Source: Herbaspirillum sp. SJZ106 | GTDB lineage: Bacteria > Pseudomonadota > Gammaproteobacteria > Burkholderiales > Burkholderiaceae_D | Reading direction: 5' to 3' | Length of the DNA: 64,000 bases | Assembly (NCBI RefSeq): GCF_006715495.1 | Contig: NZ_VFNI01000002.1 | Span: forward strand, 682,001-746,000 | Shown: piece after piece, positions 9,187-19,637 of the stretch | How positions within the stretch are numbered: position 1 is the first letter of the stretch | Layout: every line of letters begins with the position of its first letter | Translations under genes and position numbers: made by a program | The notes under the pieces: model-generated | Seen by the model: the letters and a program-made list of their open reading frames with translations, nothing else | Database searches by the model: none | What the model was told of the DNA's origin: nothing

Positions 9187-9320
9187 GGATGGAATATGGT
9201 GGTGCTGCCCGCATCCGCAAGGGCGCGGGGAAAGGCGGTATTGTAATGGAAAGCCCGTGTGCATGCGCTTGGGCGCTGCAGCGGCTGCGCCCGGACGGGG
9301 TTTTGGTGTACCCTTCGGCC

Positions 9321-10325
9321 ATGCAAAACGACCAGATTCCCGCTTCCGCCGGCGCTGCCGGCGGGCAATCCCAGCCACCGTTGGCCGCCGCCCGTTTCAT
9401 CAAGGAAATCGGCCGCGGCAAGGATGGCGCGCGCAGCTTGTCGCGTGACGATGCGCGCCTGATGTATGAAGCCATGCTCGACGGGCGCGTGTCCGACCTG
9501 GAGCTGGGTGCGATCCTGTTGGCCATGCGCGTCAAGGGCGAGGCGGTGGAAGAGATCGGCGGCTTCCTCGACGCGGCCGAAGCGTCGTTCCCGCCGCTTG
9601 CCGCGCCGTCGTCCGACTATGCGCCGGTGGTGCTGCCCAGCTATAACGGTTCGCGCAAGATGGCCAACCTGACGCCGCTGTTGTGCATGCTGCTGGTACG
9701 GCGCGGCGTGCCGGTGCTGATGCATGGGGTCACGCACGATCCGCAGCGGGTGACCAGCGCCGAGATCATCAGCGCCCTGGGCATCGCCCATGCAGCCTCG
9801 GCGGCAGAGGCCCAGGCCTTGATGGCGGCCGGCAAGCCGGCTTTCATTCCGATCCAGGCGCTGGCGCCGAAGATTTCCCGCCTGCTGGACATGCGCCGCA
9901 TCCTCGGCGTGCGCAATTCGACGCATACGCTGGTGAAGATCATGCAGCCGTTTGCGGCGCCTGCGTTACGCCTGACGTCCTACACCCATCCCGAGTACCT
10001 GGACATGTTGTCCGACTACTTCGGCCATGCCGCCCCGCATGAACGCGGCGATGCCTTCCTGATGCGCGGCACCGAAGGCGAAACCGTTGCCAATGCGCGT
10101 CGCGCGCAGCGCATCGACTGGTTCAGCCGCGGCGTGAAGACGGTGCTGGTGGAAAAGCAGAGCGTGGCGGAAGACCTGCCGGACCTGCCCGAAGGGCGGG
10201 ATGCCGAAACCACGGCCGCCTGGATCGCCGAGGTGCTGGATGGGCAACGTCCAGTGCCTGAATCGATTGCGGAGCAGGTCGAGCATTGCGTGCAAGTCGC
10301 CGCCGAAATCCGACAGCGCGGATGA
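9321..10325 (+). CDS. ybiB: YbiB-family nucleic-acid-binding protein (TrpD2-like fold)
   Basis: This 334-residue protein has the anthranilate-phosphoribosyltransferase-like fold: an N-terminal helical domain ([30 protein letters not shown] at about residues 50-80), then [19 protein letters not shown] and [18 protein letters not shown]. Known YbiB proteins lack TrpD activity and bind nucleic acids; in some bacteria they are LexA-regulated. No LexA box was identified here. It diverges from tsaD. Confidence 0.85.
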   Translation: MQNDQIPASAGAAGGQSQPPLAAARFIKEIGRGKDGARSLSRDDARLMYEAMLDGRVSDLELGAILLAMRVKGEAVEEIGGFLDAAEASFPPLAAPSSDYAPVVLPSYNGSRKMANLTPLLCMLLVRRGVPVLMHGVTHDPQRVTSAEIISALGIAHAASAAEAQALMAAGKPAFIPIQALAPKISRLLDMRRILGVRNSTHTLVKIMQPFAAPALRLTSYTHPEYLDMLSDYFGHAAPHERGDAFLMRGTEGETVANARRAQRIDWFSRGVKTVLVEKQSVAEDLPDLPEGRDAETTAAWIAEVLDGQRPVPESIAEQVEHCVQVAAEIRQRG

Positions 10326-10517
10326 CTTGTCGCGCGATCTCCCATGCGGCCGGAATCGAGCGGGCCAGGACGCCCCGGCAACGGTAACAGAAGTCAACGG
10401 CAAAAGAAGCGCCGACAAGGCGGCCGGGCGGGAAACGGGAAATCAATGTGGGAAGATCCCTGTGCAAACCGAGATCTGGTGACCGGGAGGGGGAATAGCG
10501 TCGGAAGGCTGTTTCGG

Positions 10518-10973
10518 TCAGCTTTTGGTGCGGCGCCGGGTAACCGCTTTCAACGGCGTCGTTCCTTTGTCGGGGGCGTTATTGGCCACGGCCTGGGTAA
10601 ACGCAAAGATCACCTCCTTGACGATCTTGCGCTGCGGCGCGGGGAGGTTGATGAAGGCCTCGAAGGCTTCGCGCTCGCGGTAACCGATGGCCTCTTCCCA
10701 GCGGGCGCGGCGCTTGTCGATGCGTTTGCCAATTTCTTCGCCGAAGCGCAGATGCTGGGGCGTGACGATCAGCCATTCGGCCAGCGTCTCCAGCTTGTCC
10801 TGCTTGGGCATCGATTCACCGAGCAGCCAGCGGCGCACGCCATGCAGCGTCATCGGTTTGCCCCAGTAACGCAGATTGAATTCCCTTTCCAGGACAGCGG
10901 GCTTGGGTTCGTATCCGGCTTGTTCCATCGAAGCGCGCAGGCGCTTGGCGAATTTTTGATTGGCGGTTTCCAT
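10518..10973 (-). CDS. Small helix-turn-helix regulator
   Basis: This 151-residue protein has an N-terminal DNA-binding region: QKFAKRLRASMEQAGYEPKP, then a segment resembling phage-repressor HTH proteins (MTLHGVRRWLLGESMPKQDKLETLAEWL at about residues 41-68). The C-terminus is basic (KAVTRRRTKS). It stands alone between ybiB and a long non-coding stretch. It is probably a transcriptional regulator; target and ligand are unknown. Confidence 0.65.
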   Translation of the reverse strand: METANQKFAKRLRASMEQAGYEPKPAVLEREFNLRYWGKPMTLHGVRRWLLGESMPKQDKLETLAEWLIVTPQHLRFGEEIGKRIDKRRARWEEAIGYREREAFEAFINLPAPQRKIVKEVIFAFTQAVANNAPDKGTTPLKAVTRRRTKS

Positions 10974-11986
10974 GATTCGAAGTTACTTTGACGCAGCGTT
11001 TTCCGGGGTACGTTTGCGTTCCGAATGAGTTACGCAGCAAACGTGATTTACAATCACTGCCCTGATGGGGCCTGTTGCCGGTATCGTCGTCGGCGAGCGG
11101 CGGGGGTTCCCGGGCCGTCGGGGGATGTGCTGTCAGGAAGCTGGAAGAGCGCCATGTGTGTGTCTCCGGACAGGATCGCCGGCAATGCTTGCGGCGTTTC
11201 CTTGCAAGTGGCATACGTTGCACATGTCAGGTCATCAGTCTGCTTGGCGTACCCAATACGTTGTCGGCAATGACGCTGTCGGATGCGGTGTGGATCGCTA
11301 CCATGACAGAGAAATTCCCGAGCGCAAACTGTTCATATAGTTATAGTCCAGTTTTAGAAAATTATCAGATTATTATTAGCGTTCATTTGGAGCGCATCTC
11401 GCCCCTGGCGATGAAACGGGTCTGATTTCCTGTGCTGGCGGCGCGGCATTCCGAACGGTTTCCCGCCTGCCGTCCGACAGCAGTAATTTTTGTGCAGAGC
11501 GGCTAGAATAGGGGCCTTCAGGGGGAGCGCCGCAATTGCGGCGCAGCATCATCGAGGCTTCGTTCTTCCCGAGGGGGAAGCGCTTTATGAAGCCGGTTCA
11601 TGGACGGGGTTGGCGGATTCTCCTGCTGCAAGGCCCAGGCTGGATGAAACAAATCGAATAATCAAAGTAATCGGCAGCACCTTCGCAGTATCGTTTCAGT
11701 TACGTAACTTTTTTGAATTTCGACATCTCGCGGGCGTCGCCGCGGACACATGCATTTGCGCATGCGGTTCGCGCCGGACGGCATCGGGCGAGGTTCGGGA
11801 TGGAACGCGGCGACCCGTTGGCATGCAGCGGAAGATCGACTGACGCCTTCCGCTTCTGGCTGCCGCGCCTGCGTGCGGCACGGCGCGTGAAGTGCGGTAC
11901 TGCCGCGATATTGAGCAAGCGCCGTTTCACATGGGCTTCCAGCGATTGCCCATGGCGAGGCTGCCAAAGGAGGCGGGTCCAAACCT
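10974..11986. other. About 1 kb without a convincing gene
   Basis: Short open frames here have no recognisable domains, no consistent codon bias and overlap one another. The stretch 11330-11400 is noticeably AT-rich (ttatagtccagttttagaaaattatcagatt...) and could hold the promoter region of the downstream GGDEF-EAL gene. A Shine-Dalgarno sequence (aaaggagg, 11966-11973) lies 13 bases before that gene's ATG. No tRNA, repeat or terminator was seen. Confidence 0.5.
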
Positions 11987-14110
11987 ATGCCTGGTTCATA
12001 CAATTTCCTGTTGTTGGCGTTTGCGCTGCTGGTTGCCTGCTTGTCGGCATATGCGGCGCTGGAGGTGTCGGAGCGCATTTCCACCCAGGAGGCGCAGTAC
12101 CGCAGGCTATGGCTGACATTGGGGGCCGGCGTGTTCGGCCTTGGCCTCTGGTCGGCGCTGTTCTTGTGCGTGGCGGCGCTGCGGTTGCCGATGGCGGTCG
12201 GCTTCGAGGTGCGGCTGGGAATCTTGTCGCTGCTGCTGGCGCTGGGCAGCGCGTTTTACCTGATGCACTTGTCCGGATTGCGGCGGCCGCATGCGGCGCG
12301 CCTGCTGGTCGGCGGCGTGGCCATTGGCGCGGCGCTCAACGCTGTGTTCCATATGGCGCTCAAGGCGATGATGCTGGTGCCGGAGCTGAAGTACCAGAAA
12401 TCCCTGCTGTTGCTGGCGGTGTTGGCCACCGAATTGACGGCGGTGTTCGCCGTCGCGTTGTTTTCAGCAACCAATACGCGCAAGGCCGGCGCCAATTCGG
12501 TGGGCTCGCTCAATTCGCAGCAGACCCGGCGCGTATTGGCTTCGGTACTGGTGGGCGCGGGACTGGTGGCGAGCGCCTGCGCCGGCCTGCGCGCCGTGGC
12601 CATCATGCCCGATGCGCAAAGCCATGCGCTGCGCAGCGTCACACGCGAGCATCTGGTCAATGGCATCGTGTTCGGCGCTTTCTTCGCGATGGCGCTGGCG
12701 CTGGTCGTCAGCGGCGCGCAGCGCAACCGGGTGCTCAAGAGGATCGTCGGCCGCACCAACGACAAGCTGCTGCATTTCGCCACGCACGACGTGCTGACCG
12801 GCCTGCCCAACCGGGCGCTGCTGGCCGACCGCATCCAGCACGCGATCCAGGTCGCGCGCCGCAACGGCAAGCCGTTTGCGGTGCTGTTCATGGACCTGGA
12901 CGGGTTCAAGGGCATCAACGATTCGCTGGGCCATGCGGTGGGCGACGGCTTGCTGGTCTCGGTGTCGCAGCGTATTCGCGGCTGCATCCGCGGCGAGGAT
13001 ATGGTGGCGCGCATCGGCGGCGACGAGTTCGTGGTCGTCATGAGCAATCTCTCGTCGCCCGAAGTGGTGGAGCAGTTGAGCGAAAACATCCTGGCGGCGC
13101 TGCGCCAGGATTTCCAGATCGAGGAGGCCACTTTGCGCGTGACTTCCAGCATCGGCATCGCCGTCTATCCGAACAGCGGCGATTCGGTCGACATATTGAT
13201 GCGCAATGCCGACGCCGCGATGTACGAGGCCAAGCAGAGCGGCCGCAACACTTACCGCTTTTTCGAACCGGCCATGCACGCCAGCGCGATGCGCCACCTG
13301 ACGGTGCGCCAGGCGCTGCAGCAAGCCATCGAGCAAGAGCAGTTCTCGCTGCATTTCCAACCCAAGTACCGCGGCGGCAGCCACCAGCTGACCGGCGTCG
13401 AAGCCTTGCTGCGCTGGATCCATCCCGAACTGGGCGAGATGTCGCCGTCCGAATTCATCCCCATTGCCGAACGCTCGGGCCAGATCATTCCGATCGGCGA
13501 CTGGGTGCTGCGCGCGGTGTGCCGCCAGATCAAGCAATGGGATATGGCCGGCGTCAAACCGGTCAAGGTGGCGCTGAACCTGTCGCCGTTGCAGATGCGT
13601 ACCGACCTGGTCGACAGCATCACCGGCATCGTGGGCGAGGCGGGCATCGCGCCGCAGCGGCTGATGTTCGAGATTACCGAAACGGCGGCGATGAAGGATG
13701 TCGAGCGCACCGCCCGCGTTATCAACGATTTGCAGGCGCTGGGTTTCGATATCGCGATCGACGATTTCGGTACCGGCTATTCCAGCCTGGCCTATCTGGC
13801 CCAATTCCATTGCCGCCAGATCAAGATCGACCGTTTCTTCACCGCGCGCCTGGATGCCGGCGACCATTCGGGAAGGGCCATCGTGTCGGCCATCATCGCG
13901 CTGGCGCATGCGCTGCAGATGGAAGTGGTGGCCGAAGGCGTGGAGACGGAAACCCAGTTGCGCGAACTGCAGGCGCTGCATTGCGATCAGGTGCAGGGCT
14001 TCCTGCTGGGGCGGCCGGCCGAAGCCGCCAAGACCCAGGGGTTGCTGGAGGCCAGCAACGATGACTTGTTCGGCGCCATGTTCCGTAACGGCCCGGGCTC
14101 GGCCGTTTGA
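11987..14110 (+). CDS. Membrane-anchored GGDEF-EAL protein with degenerate MHYT-like sensor
   Basis: This 707-residue putative c-di-GMP turnover protein has about seven hydrophobic helices in residues 1-245. These contain MHLSG and FHMALKAM segments that look like eroded MHYT motifs. The GGDEF domain (about 260-425) has an intact RIGGDEF active site and an inhibitory RxxD site (RGED) five residues before GGDEF. The EAL domain (about 440-690) carries GVEALLRW, NLSPLQ, EITETAAM, DDFGTGYSSLAYL, a KIDRFF variant and VVAEGVET. Both catalytic centres look complete, so the net activity cannot be predicted. Confidence 0.9.
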   Translation: MPGSYNFLLLAFALLVACLSAYAALEVSERISTQEAQYRRLWLTLGAGVFGLGLWSALFLCVAALRLPMAVGFEVRLGILSLLLALGSAFYLMHLSGLRRPHAARLLVGGVAIGAALNAVFHMALKAMMLVPELKYQKSLLLLAVLATELTAVFAVALFSATNTRKAGANSVGSLNSQQTRRVLASVLVGAGLVASACAGLRAVAIMPDAQSHALRSVTREHLVNGIVFGAFFAMALALVVSGAQRNRVLKRIVGRTNDKLLHFATHDVLTGLPNRALLADRIQHAIQVARRNGKPFAVLFMDLDGFKGINDSLGHAVGDGLLVSVSQRIRGCIRGEDMVARIGGDEFVVVMSNLSSPEVVEQLSENILAALRQDFQIEEATLRVTSSIGIAVYPNSGDSVDILMRNADAAMYEAKQSGRNTYRFFEPAMHASAMRHLTVRQALQQAIEQEQFSLHFQPKYRGGSHQLTGVEALLRWIHPELGEMSPSEFIPIAERSGQIIPIGDWVLRAVCRQIKQWDMAGVKPVKVALNLSPLQMRTDLVDSITGIVGEAGIAPQRLMFEITETAAMKDVERTARVINDLQALGFDIAIDDFGTGYSSLAYLAQFHCRQIKIDRFFTARLDAGDHSGRAIVSAIIALAHALQMEVVAEGVETETQLRELQALHCDQVQGFLLGRPAEAAKTQGLLEASNDDLFGAMFRNGPGSAV

Positions 14111-14149
14111 GGCCATTCGAGGCCGCTTGCGGGTTTCGGGTATCGGGCC

Positions 14150-15538
14150 TCAGGCCTTGAGCGCGCCGCCGGCACGGCGCTGGATGGTGCGCAGATAGGC
14201 CAGCAGGCCGGCGCCCACCAACCCCAGGCTGACGCTGTTGGCCAGCCAGAAGCCGGGCGCGCCCTGCAGGCTGGCCGGCGTCAGGCCCAGCGTATCGAAA
14301 CCGAGCAGGTAACCGCCGCCCAATCCCACGCCCCACAAAGTCACCGCATAGATCACGGTCGGGACCACCGCCACCTTGTAGGCGCGCAGCACGAAGGCCG
14401 TGGTGACCTGCAGCGAGTCGAACAGCTGGTAGAAGGCGATGAACAGGAACAGCGGCAACGCCGCACCGATAATGGTGGGGTCGGGAGTATAGGCGCGGAT
14501 GATGTGCGCGCGCGCGAACCAGACCACGATGCCGATGAGCACCGACAGCGCGATCGACAGGCGGATGCCGGCATAGCCGATCTTTTTTGCCGCCTTCCAT
14601 TGGTTGGCGCCGATGGCTTGCGCCACCAGCGTGCTGGTGGCGCTGGCAATGGACAGCGGCAGCATGTACAGCACCGTGCCGACATTGGCGGTGATCTGGT
14701 GGCCGGCTACCGGCACCGCGCCCAGGCGGGCGATGAACACCGCCATCAGCGTGAATGCGGTGACTTCGATGAAATAGGACAAGCCGATCGGGATGCCCAG
14801 GCGCAGCAGCGTGCGCAGGATCTTCCACGAGGGCGCCACGAAGCCGCTGCCGAACAGTTTGAGCGGGCGGTAAGCCGGTAGTTTCGCCACCAGCAGCCAG
14901 GCCACGGCCATCATCAGCCAGGCGATGAGCGTGGTGGCGATCGCGCAGCCGGGACCGCCAAAGGCCGGCAGGCCCAGGCCGCCGAAGATCAGCAGCGCAT
15001 TGAGCGGCAACTTCAGCAGCAGGCCGCAGAGCTGGATCGCCATCACCATCTTGGGCCGGGACATGGCGGTATTGAGCGCGGCATACACGCGGAACGCCAG
15101 CGTGGCAGGTAGGGCCAGCGCTTCGATGCGCAGGTAGAGCGTGGCTTTTTCGACCAGATCCGGCGAGGCCTTGGCGAAGGACAGGAAAAACGGCGAGAAG
15201 GCCAGCACCAGGCCGCCGACGATGCTCAGCAACAGCGCCAGCCACAGCCCCTGCTTGACTTCATTGCCGATGTCGCCGTGGCGGCCGGCGCCGAACAACT
15301 GGCCGATGGTCGGTTGCAAGGCTTGCAGCACGCCGGACAAGCCGACGAACACGCTCACGTAGATCGACACCCCCAGCGCCAGCGCGGCCAGGTCGAGCGC
15401 CGAAAAGCGCGCCACCATGACGGTATCGATCACGCCGTTGGCGATCAGCGCCAGCTGGCCGACCAGCAGCGGCCATGCCAGGCGCGCGATGCGCCCGACG
15501 TGGATGCGGGAAGAAACGGCGGGCGTGTCGGAATTCAA
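14150..15538 (-). CDS. MATE-family multidrug/Na+ exporter
   Basis: About 462 residues with 12 transmembrane segments in two homologous halves; the first half begins RIARLAWPLLVGQLALIANGVIDTVMVARFS. This is the NorM/DinF/MATE pattern, a cation-coupled drug exporter. No ATG fits the domain start; the best candidate is the TTG at 15538 (reading LNSDTPAVSS), 31 bases after the upstream glycosyltransferase stop, though its ribosome site is poor. Longer in-frame extensions overlap the glycosyltransferase and are low-complexity. Start uncertain, family certain. Confidence 0.87.
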   Translation of the reverse strand: MNSDTPAVSSRIHVGRIARLAWPLLVGQLALIANGVIDTVMVARFSALDLAALALGVSIYVSVFVGLSGVLQALQPTIGQLFGAGRHGDIGNEVKQGLWLALLLSIVGGLVLAFSPFFLSFAKASPDLVEKATLYLRIEALALPATLAFRVYAALNTAMSRPKMVMAIQLCGLLLKLPLNALLIFGGLGLPAFGGPGCAIATTLIAWLMMAVAWLLVAKLPAYRPLKLFGSGFVAPSWKILRTLLRLGIPIGLSYFIEVTAFTLMAVFIARLGAVPVAGHQITANVGTVLYMLPLSIASATSTLVAQAIGANQWKAAKKIGYAGIRLSIALSVLIGIVVWFARAHIIRAYTPDPTIIGAALPLFLFIAFYQLFDSLQVTTAFVLRAYKVAVVPTVIYAVTLWGVGLGGGYLLGFDTLGLTPASLQGAPGFWLANSVSLGLVGAGLLAYLRTIQRRAGGALKA

Positions 15539-15569
15539 TCTGCAGCAGCGGAAAAAGGCGCGGCCGGCG

Positions 15570-17294
15570 TCACTGGCCGGCGCGCCGGTAGAGGCGGAAG
15601 CGTTCGTCGCGGTCGGACGGGCGGCGGCCCTCCCACACCATGTGCCAGGAACCCGGATACTGGCGCAGCATCGGCGAGGCATCCTGGTTGCTGATGTCGT
15701 CCTGCAGCAGCAGGTAGTCGCAGCGCTGGTCGCGGTCGTCGGCAAAGCGGACGTTGCCGAAATAGGCGAAGGACGCGCGCTGGGCGGGGCCCACATTGCT
15801 TTGCACGCATTGCTTGACCGAGGTCAGCCTGGATTCGATCTGCTGGGCCACGCCGGCGTAGCTCTTGCCGTAGTTGGCCCAGGGCAGCCACAGCGTCATC
15901 AGCAGCACCCAGCACAGGATCACGCCGCCGGAGGACAAGACCACCGCGCGCCACAGCACCGAAGGGCGGCGCGAGATGCGCCAGTGCACCACCATGATCC
16001 AGGCGACCGACGCGGCAATGGCGATGGCCAGCGAAATCCATTCGAAACCGGGCTTGAAGCCGGGCGCCAGCTTGTAGGCATTGCGCGCGATCTGCGCCGG
16101 CCAGCCGGTTTCCTTGGCGATCCAGCCGATCCAGATGAACGCGGCCGAGGTGGTCAGCGTCATCACCGAGAACCAGTCCACCGCATTGATGGCGCCGCGC
16201 TTCATGGTCGGCAGGCCGAACGCGGCCAGGATCGCCAGCGCCGGCAGCAGCGGCAGCAGCATGCCTTCTTCGCTGTGGACGTTGACCAGCACCAGCAGCG
16301 TGAGGGGAATGAAGAAGGCCAGCGGCAGGGCGATATGCAGCGAACCCAGCTGGCGGCGCCAGGCGTACACGGCCCAACCGGCAAAAGGCCAGGCCGGCCA
16401 GGCGAACCACACGCCGTATTTGAGGAAGAAGGCCAGCGCGCCCCATGTCGGGCCGTTGAGTTGGTAGATGTTCCAGCTCATCCAGATATCGAACTGGCTG
16501 GCGGCTTCCGCCGGCAGCAGGGTGCGGATGGTGTATACCCACAGCGCGCAGATCAGCGCGGCCACCGGCAGCGACACGCCCAGCAGCAGCCGGGAGGCCG
16601 GCGCATCCTTGCGCGCTGCGGCCAATACCAGCAAGCCGGCCAGCGCGCCGACCGGCAACAGCCAGCCGTAGGTCAGGACCAGCATGCCCAGCGCTGCGCC
16701 CAGCCAGAGCGCATGGCGCCGCTGGTGCAAATCGAATACGCGGGCGGCGCCATACATGGCGTAGGCGACCAGCGCGATCTGCAGGGTCTTGGGACTGGTT
16801 TGGTGGCTGTGCAGCAGCAGGCCGAGGAAGCCGAGATAGATCAGGAAGGCGCCGTCGGCCAGCGTGCGGCCGAAGTCCTTGGGTTCGGGCTGGCCGCCGA
16901 AAGCCAGTTTCAGCGGCTGCGCCTCGGGACGGCGGCCCAGCAGATAGGTGGTGTACCAGATCGACAGCGAGCCGACCAGGAAGCAGCCGATGGTGGACAC
17001 GCGCGAGGCCAGCGGATCGCCCAGCAGCCAGCCGAACAGCTTGATGCAGAGGGCGCCGAACCAGTAGGCCAGCGGGCTTTCGGCCGGCAAGGCGAGGCCG
17101 GCGACGTTGGGCGTGAGCCAGTCGGCCAGCGTGCCGTGCGCCATGGTCCACATGATGCCGAAGCTGGTGGCGTCTTCGTTTTTCCACGGGTCGCGGCCGA
17201 TCAGGCCGGGCAGGATGTACAAAAGGGCGAGTGCGAGCAGCACCATGCGCGGAAGCGCGTTGGTGGCTGCTGCTGGAAGACGGACTGGCTTCAT
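15570..17294 (-). CDS. ArnT-like glycosyltransferase (GT39/GT83 type), membrane
   Basis: About 574 residues with roughly 11-13 transmembrane helices. The first periplasmic loop contains GRDPWKNEDATSFGIMWTMAHG, the acidic DPW..E/D pattern of lipid-linked-sugar transferases related to ArnT and protein mannosyltransferases. SPLAYWFGALCIKLFG follows, as in ArnT. It probably moves a sugar from a polyprenyl carrier to an envelope acceptor; which sugar is unknown. I chose ATG 17294 (MKPVRLP), because the 37 residues encoded upstream look non-coding. It sits directly upstream of the MATE gene, perhaps in one transcript. Confidence 0.78.
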   Translation of the reverse strand: MKPVRLPAAATNALPRMVLLALALLYILPGLIGRDPWKNEDATSFGIMWTMAHGTLADWLTPNVAGLALPAESPLAYWFGALCIKLFGWLLGDPLASRVSTIGCFLVGSLSIWYTTYLLGRRPEAQPLKLAFGGQPEPKDFGRTLADGAFLIYLGFLGLLLHSHQTSPKTLQIALVAYAMYGAARVFDLHQRRHALWLGAALGMLVLTYGWLLPVGALAGLLVLAAARKDAPASRLLLGVSLPVAALICALWVYTIRTLLPAEAASQFDIWMSWNIYQLNGPTWGALAFFLKYGVWFAWPAWPFAGWAVYAWRRQLGSLHIALPLAFFIPLTLLVLVNVHSEEGMLLPLLPALAILAAFGLPTMKRGAINAVDWFSVMTLTTSAAFIWIGWIAKETGWPAQIARNAYKLAPGFKPGFEWISLAIAIAASVAWIMVVHWRISRRPSVLWRAVVLSSGGVILCWVLLMTLWLPWANYGKSYAGVAQQIESRLTSVKQCVQSNVGPAQRASFAYFGNVRFADDRDQRCDYLLLQDDISNQDASPMLRQYPGSWHMVWEGRRPSDRDERFRLYRRAGQ

Positions 17295-17638
17295 CAAGAT
17301 GTTATTGCTCTTGGTCTTGTCGTGCTGATCGGTTCGAACCCGGCGCCGGTGCGGCGCGGGCAACATTGCGGCCGGTACGGTGCGCTTCATGCGCGCCTGG
17401 GCCATTAATTTGCACTGGCATCCCGGACGGTTAACAGCGCTGGCCGGGACAATTTTACGCAGCCGTTATTGTGCAGCAATTCCCCGTAAATAGTTGTTTC
17501 TGACTGCTACACGGCGGCTCGCCGGCAAGGCATTTGGGTTTGCTGTTGCGGTGCGCAGACAACGGCGCGCCGGGAGTCCGTTCCCTCTCTCATGCCGGGC
17601 CGGGGCGAAACATGATGCGAGATCCCGCGTGCGCAAAC

Positions 17639-17666
17639 AAAAAAGGCAGCCGGAGCTGCCTTTTTC
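17639..17666 (-). terminator. rpmE2 terminator
   Basis: On the minus strand, aaaggcagct ccgg ctgccttttttg forms a stem (aaggcagc/gctgcctt) with T runs on both sides. It stops transcription leaving rpmE2 and could act in both directions. Confidence 0.85.
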
Positions 17667-17680
17667 GGATAAAGCGCGGA

Positions 17681-17953
17681 TTACTCCGACTTCGAGACTG
17701 CAGTCTTCGAGCCAACCGAACCGAACTTCTGGCGGAACTTCTCGACGCGGCCAGCGGTGTCGACGATCTTGTGCTTGCCGGTGTAGAACGGGTGCGATTC
17801 CGACGAAACTTCGATCTTCACCAGCGGGTATTCCTTGCCTTCGAATTCGGCGGTTTCGCGGGTGCCGATGGTCGAACGGGTGATGAACTTGAAGTCGTTC
17901 GACACGTCGTGGAACAGGACTTCGCGGTAATCCGGGTGGATGCCTTCTTTCAT
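17681..17953 (-). CDS. rpmE2: 50S ribosomal protein L31, type B
   Basis: This 90-residue protein starts [16 protein letters not shown] and contains [11 protein letters not shown] and [25 protein letters not shown], the standard L31 core. It lacks the CxxC zinc pairs of the other L31 type, so it is the zinc-independent type B paralogue (often called YkgM). The ATG at 17953 is preceded by a tgagg ribosome site. A longer in-frame version adds 12 residues and is not supported. Confidence 0.95.
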   Translation of the reverse strand: MKEGIHPDYREVLFHDVSNDFKFITRSTIGTRETAEFEGKEYPLVKIEVSSESHPFYTGKHKIVDTAGRVEKFRQKFGSVGSKTAVSKSE

Positions 17954-18177
17954 TTTCTGCCTCAGGGTAGTTTGGTAGCCAATCGCCACTTCGTCGGTCG
18001 CACTGCTTCTTGACCCGATTGCCGATCACTTGCCGGTTTGGAAAAATCCGAAATTATACAATCAAATCAGGGGCTTGGGTCAAGCCGCGGCTGGGATGGG
18101 GCGCCGCCGCGGCGGCTTTTTCTCGCATTTTCCGGGGATTTGTTGCATTTCATGCAGTTTTTGACTGTCCACGGGCG

Positions 18178-18206
18178 AAAAAAACGGCATGCGCCTGGCA
18201 TGCCGT
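18178..18206 (-). terminator. rho terminator
   Basis: A 9-bp perfect stem (acggcatgc / gcatgccgt, 18184-18206) is followed on the minus strand by a seven-base T run (plus-strand A run 18178-18184), immediately after the rho stop. Confidence 0.88.
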
Positions 18207-18232
18207 CCTTTGCTGTGGCGCCGTGCAGGGGA

Positions 18233-19495
18233 TCAGTTGCCCCGGCGCATCATGTCGAAGAACTCGGCGTTGTTCTTGGTGGACTTCATCTTGTCCAGGA
18301 TGAATTCCATCGCCTCGATCTCGTCCATGTCGTACATCAGCTTGCGCAACACCCAGATCTTCTGCAGCTGGTCCGGCTTGATCAGCAGTTCCTCGCGGCG
18401 GGTGCCGGACTTGGACAGGTTGATGGCCGGGTAGACGCGCTTTTCGGCCAGGCGGCGTTCCAGGTGCACTTCCATGTTGCCGGTGCCCTTGAATTCTTCA
18501 TAGATCACGTCATCCATGCGGGAACCTGTTTCGATCAGCGCGGTGGCGATGATGGTCAGCGAGCCGCCTTCCTCGACGTTGCGGGCGGCGCCGAAGAAGC
18601 GCTTCGGGCGTTGCAGGGCGTTGGCGTCGACACCGCCGGTGAGCACCTTGCCGGAGGCCGGGATCACGGTGTTGTAGGCGCGCGCCAGGCGGGTGATGGA
18701 GTCCAGCAGGATCACCACGTCCTTCTTCATTTCGACCAGGCGCTTGGCCTTTTCCAGCACCATTTCGGCGACCTGCACGTGGCGCGTGGCCGGCTCATCG
18801 AAGGTCGATGCCACCACTTCGCCGCGCACCGAGCGCTGCATTTCGGTCACTTCTTCCGGACGTTCGTCGATCAGCAGGACGATCATCACGGTATCGGGAT
18901 GGTTGGTGGTGATGGCGTGCGCGATGTGCTGCAGCATCACCGATTTGCCGGACTTGGGCGAGGCCACCAGCAGGCCGCGCTGGCCGCGGCCGACCGGGGC
19001 GATCAGGTCGATGATGCGGCCGGTGATGTTTTCCTCGCCGCGCATGTCGCGCTCGAGCTGCAGCAGCTTGTTGGGGTGCAGCGGCGTGAGGTTTTCAAAC
19101 AGGATGCGGTGCTTGGAGGCTTCCGGCGGTTCGCCGTTGACCTTGTCGACCTTGACCAGCGCGAAATAGCGCTCGCCATCCTTGGGGGTGCGCACTTCGC
19201 CTTCGATGGAGTCGCCGGTGTGCAGGTTGAAGCGGCGGATCTGCGAGGGCGAAATGTAAATGTCGTCGGTGGACGCCATGTAGCTGGCGTCGGGCGAGCG
19301 CAGGAAGCCGAAGCCGTCAGGCAACACTTCAAGGGCGCCATCGCCGAAAATCTGTTCTCCTGATTTCGCGCGTTTCTTCAGGATCGCGAACATCAGTTCC
19401 TGTTTGCGCAGGCGCGCAGCGTTCTCGATGTCCAGGCTGATTGCCATTTCCAGCAACGCAGAGACGTGCATCGCTTTTAATTCTGATAAGTGCAT
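18233..19495 (-). CDS. rho: Transcription termination factor Rho
   Basis: This 420-residue hexameric RNA-dependent ATPase terminates transcription. The N-terminal helical domain is [18 protein letters not shown]. The RNA-binding OSB domain includes [30 protein letters not shown] at about residues 60-90. The catalytic core has the P-loop SPKSGKS near 178, [14 protein letters not shown], and the Q-/R-loop regions. There is no inserted domain. It lies 142 bases downstream of trxA on the same strand, the classic trxA-rho order. Confidence 0.98.
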   Translation of the reverse strand: MHLSELKAMHVSALLEMAISLDIENAARLRKQELMFAILKKRAKSGEQIFGDGALEVLPDGFGFLRSPDASYMASTDDIYISPSQIRRFNLHTGDSIEGEVRTPKDGERYFALVKVDKVNGEPPEASKHRILFENLTPLHPNKLLQLERDMRGEENITGRIIDLIAPVGRGQRGLLVASPKSGKSVMLQHIAHAITTNHPDTVMIVLLIDERPEEVTEMQRSVRGEVVASTFDEPATRHVQVAEMVLEKAKRLVEMKKDVVILLDSITRLARAYNTVIPASGKVLTGGVDANALQRPKRFFGAARNVEEGGSLTIIATALIETGSRMDDVIYEEFKGTGNMEVHLERRLAEKRVYPAINLSKSGTRREELLIKPDQLQKIWVLRKLMYDMDEIEAMEFILDKMKSTKNNAEFFDMMRRGN

Positions 19496-19637
19496 ATGAT
19501 GTCCCGGGACGGGAAAAATAAAGGTGGGGGAGGGAGTTGCGTGGTGTGAGTCAACGAATGAGCCTGGCGCGGGAACCTGCAGCGGGAACCTGCATCAGGC
19601 GAACGGCGGCGCGGGCGCGCCGCCGTCTGGAACATGG

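Noticed and set aside
11713-14064. A 783-codon frame overlapping the GGDEF-EAL gene in another phase
   Set aside because: Arg/Gly-rich shadow; the GGDEF-EAL frame has all domain motifs.
15417-17408. A 663-codon plus-strand frame antisense to the MATE and glycosyltransferase genes
   Set aside because: Gln/Arg-rich shadow translation with no domains; the minus strand has clear membrane proteins.
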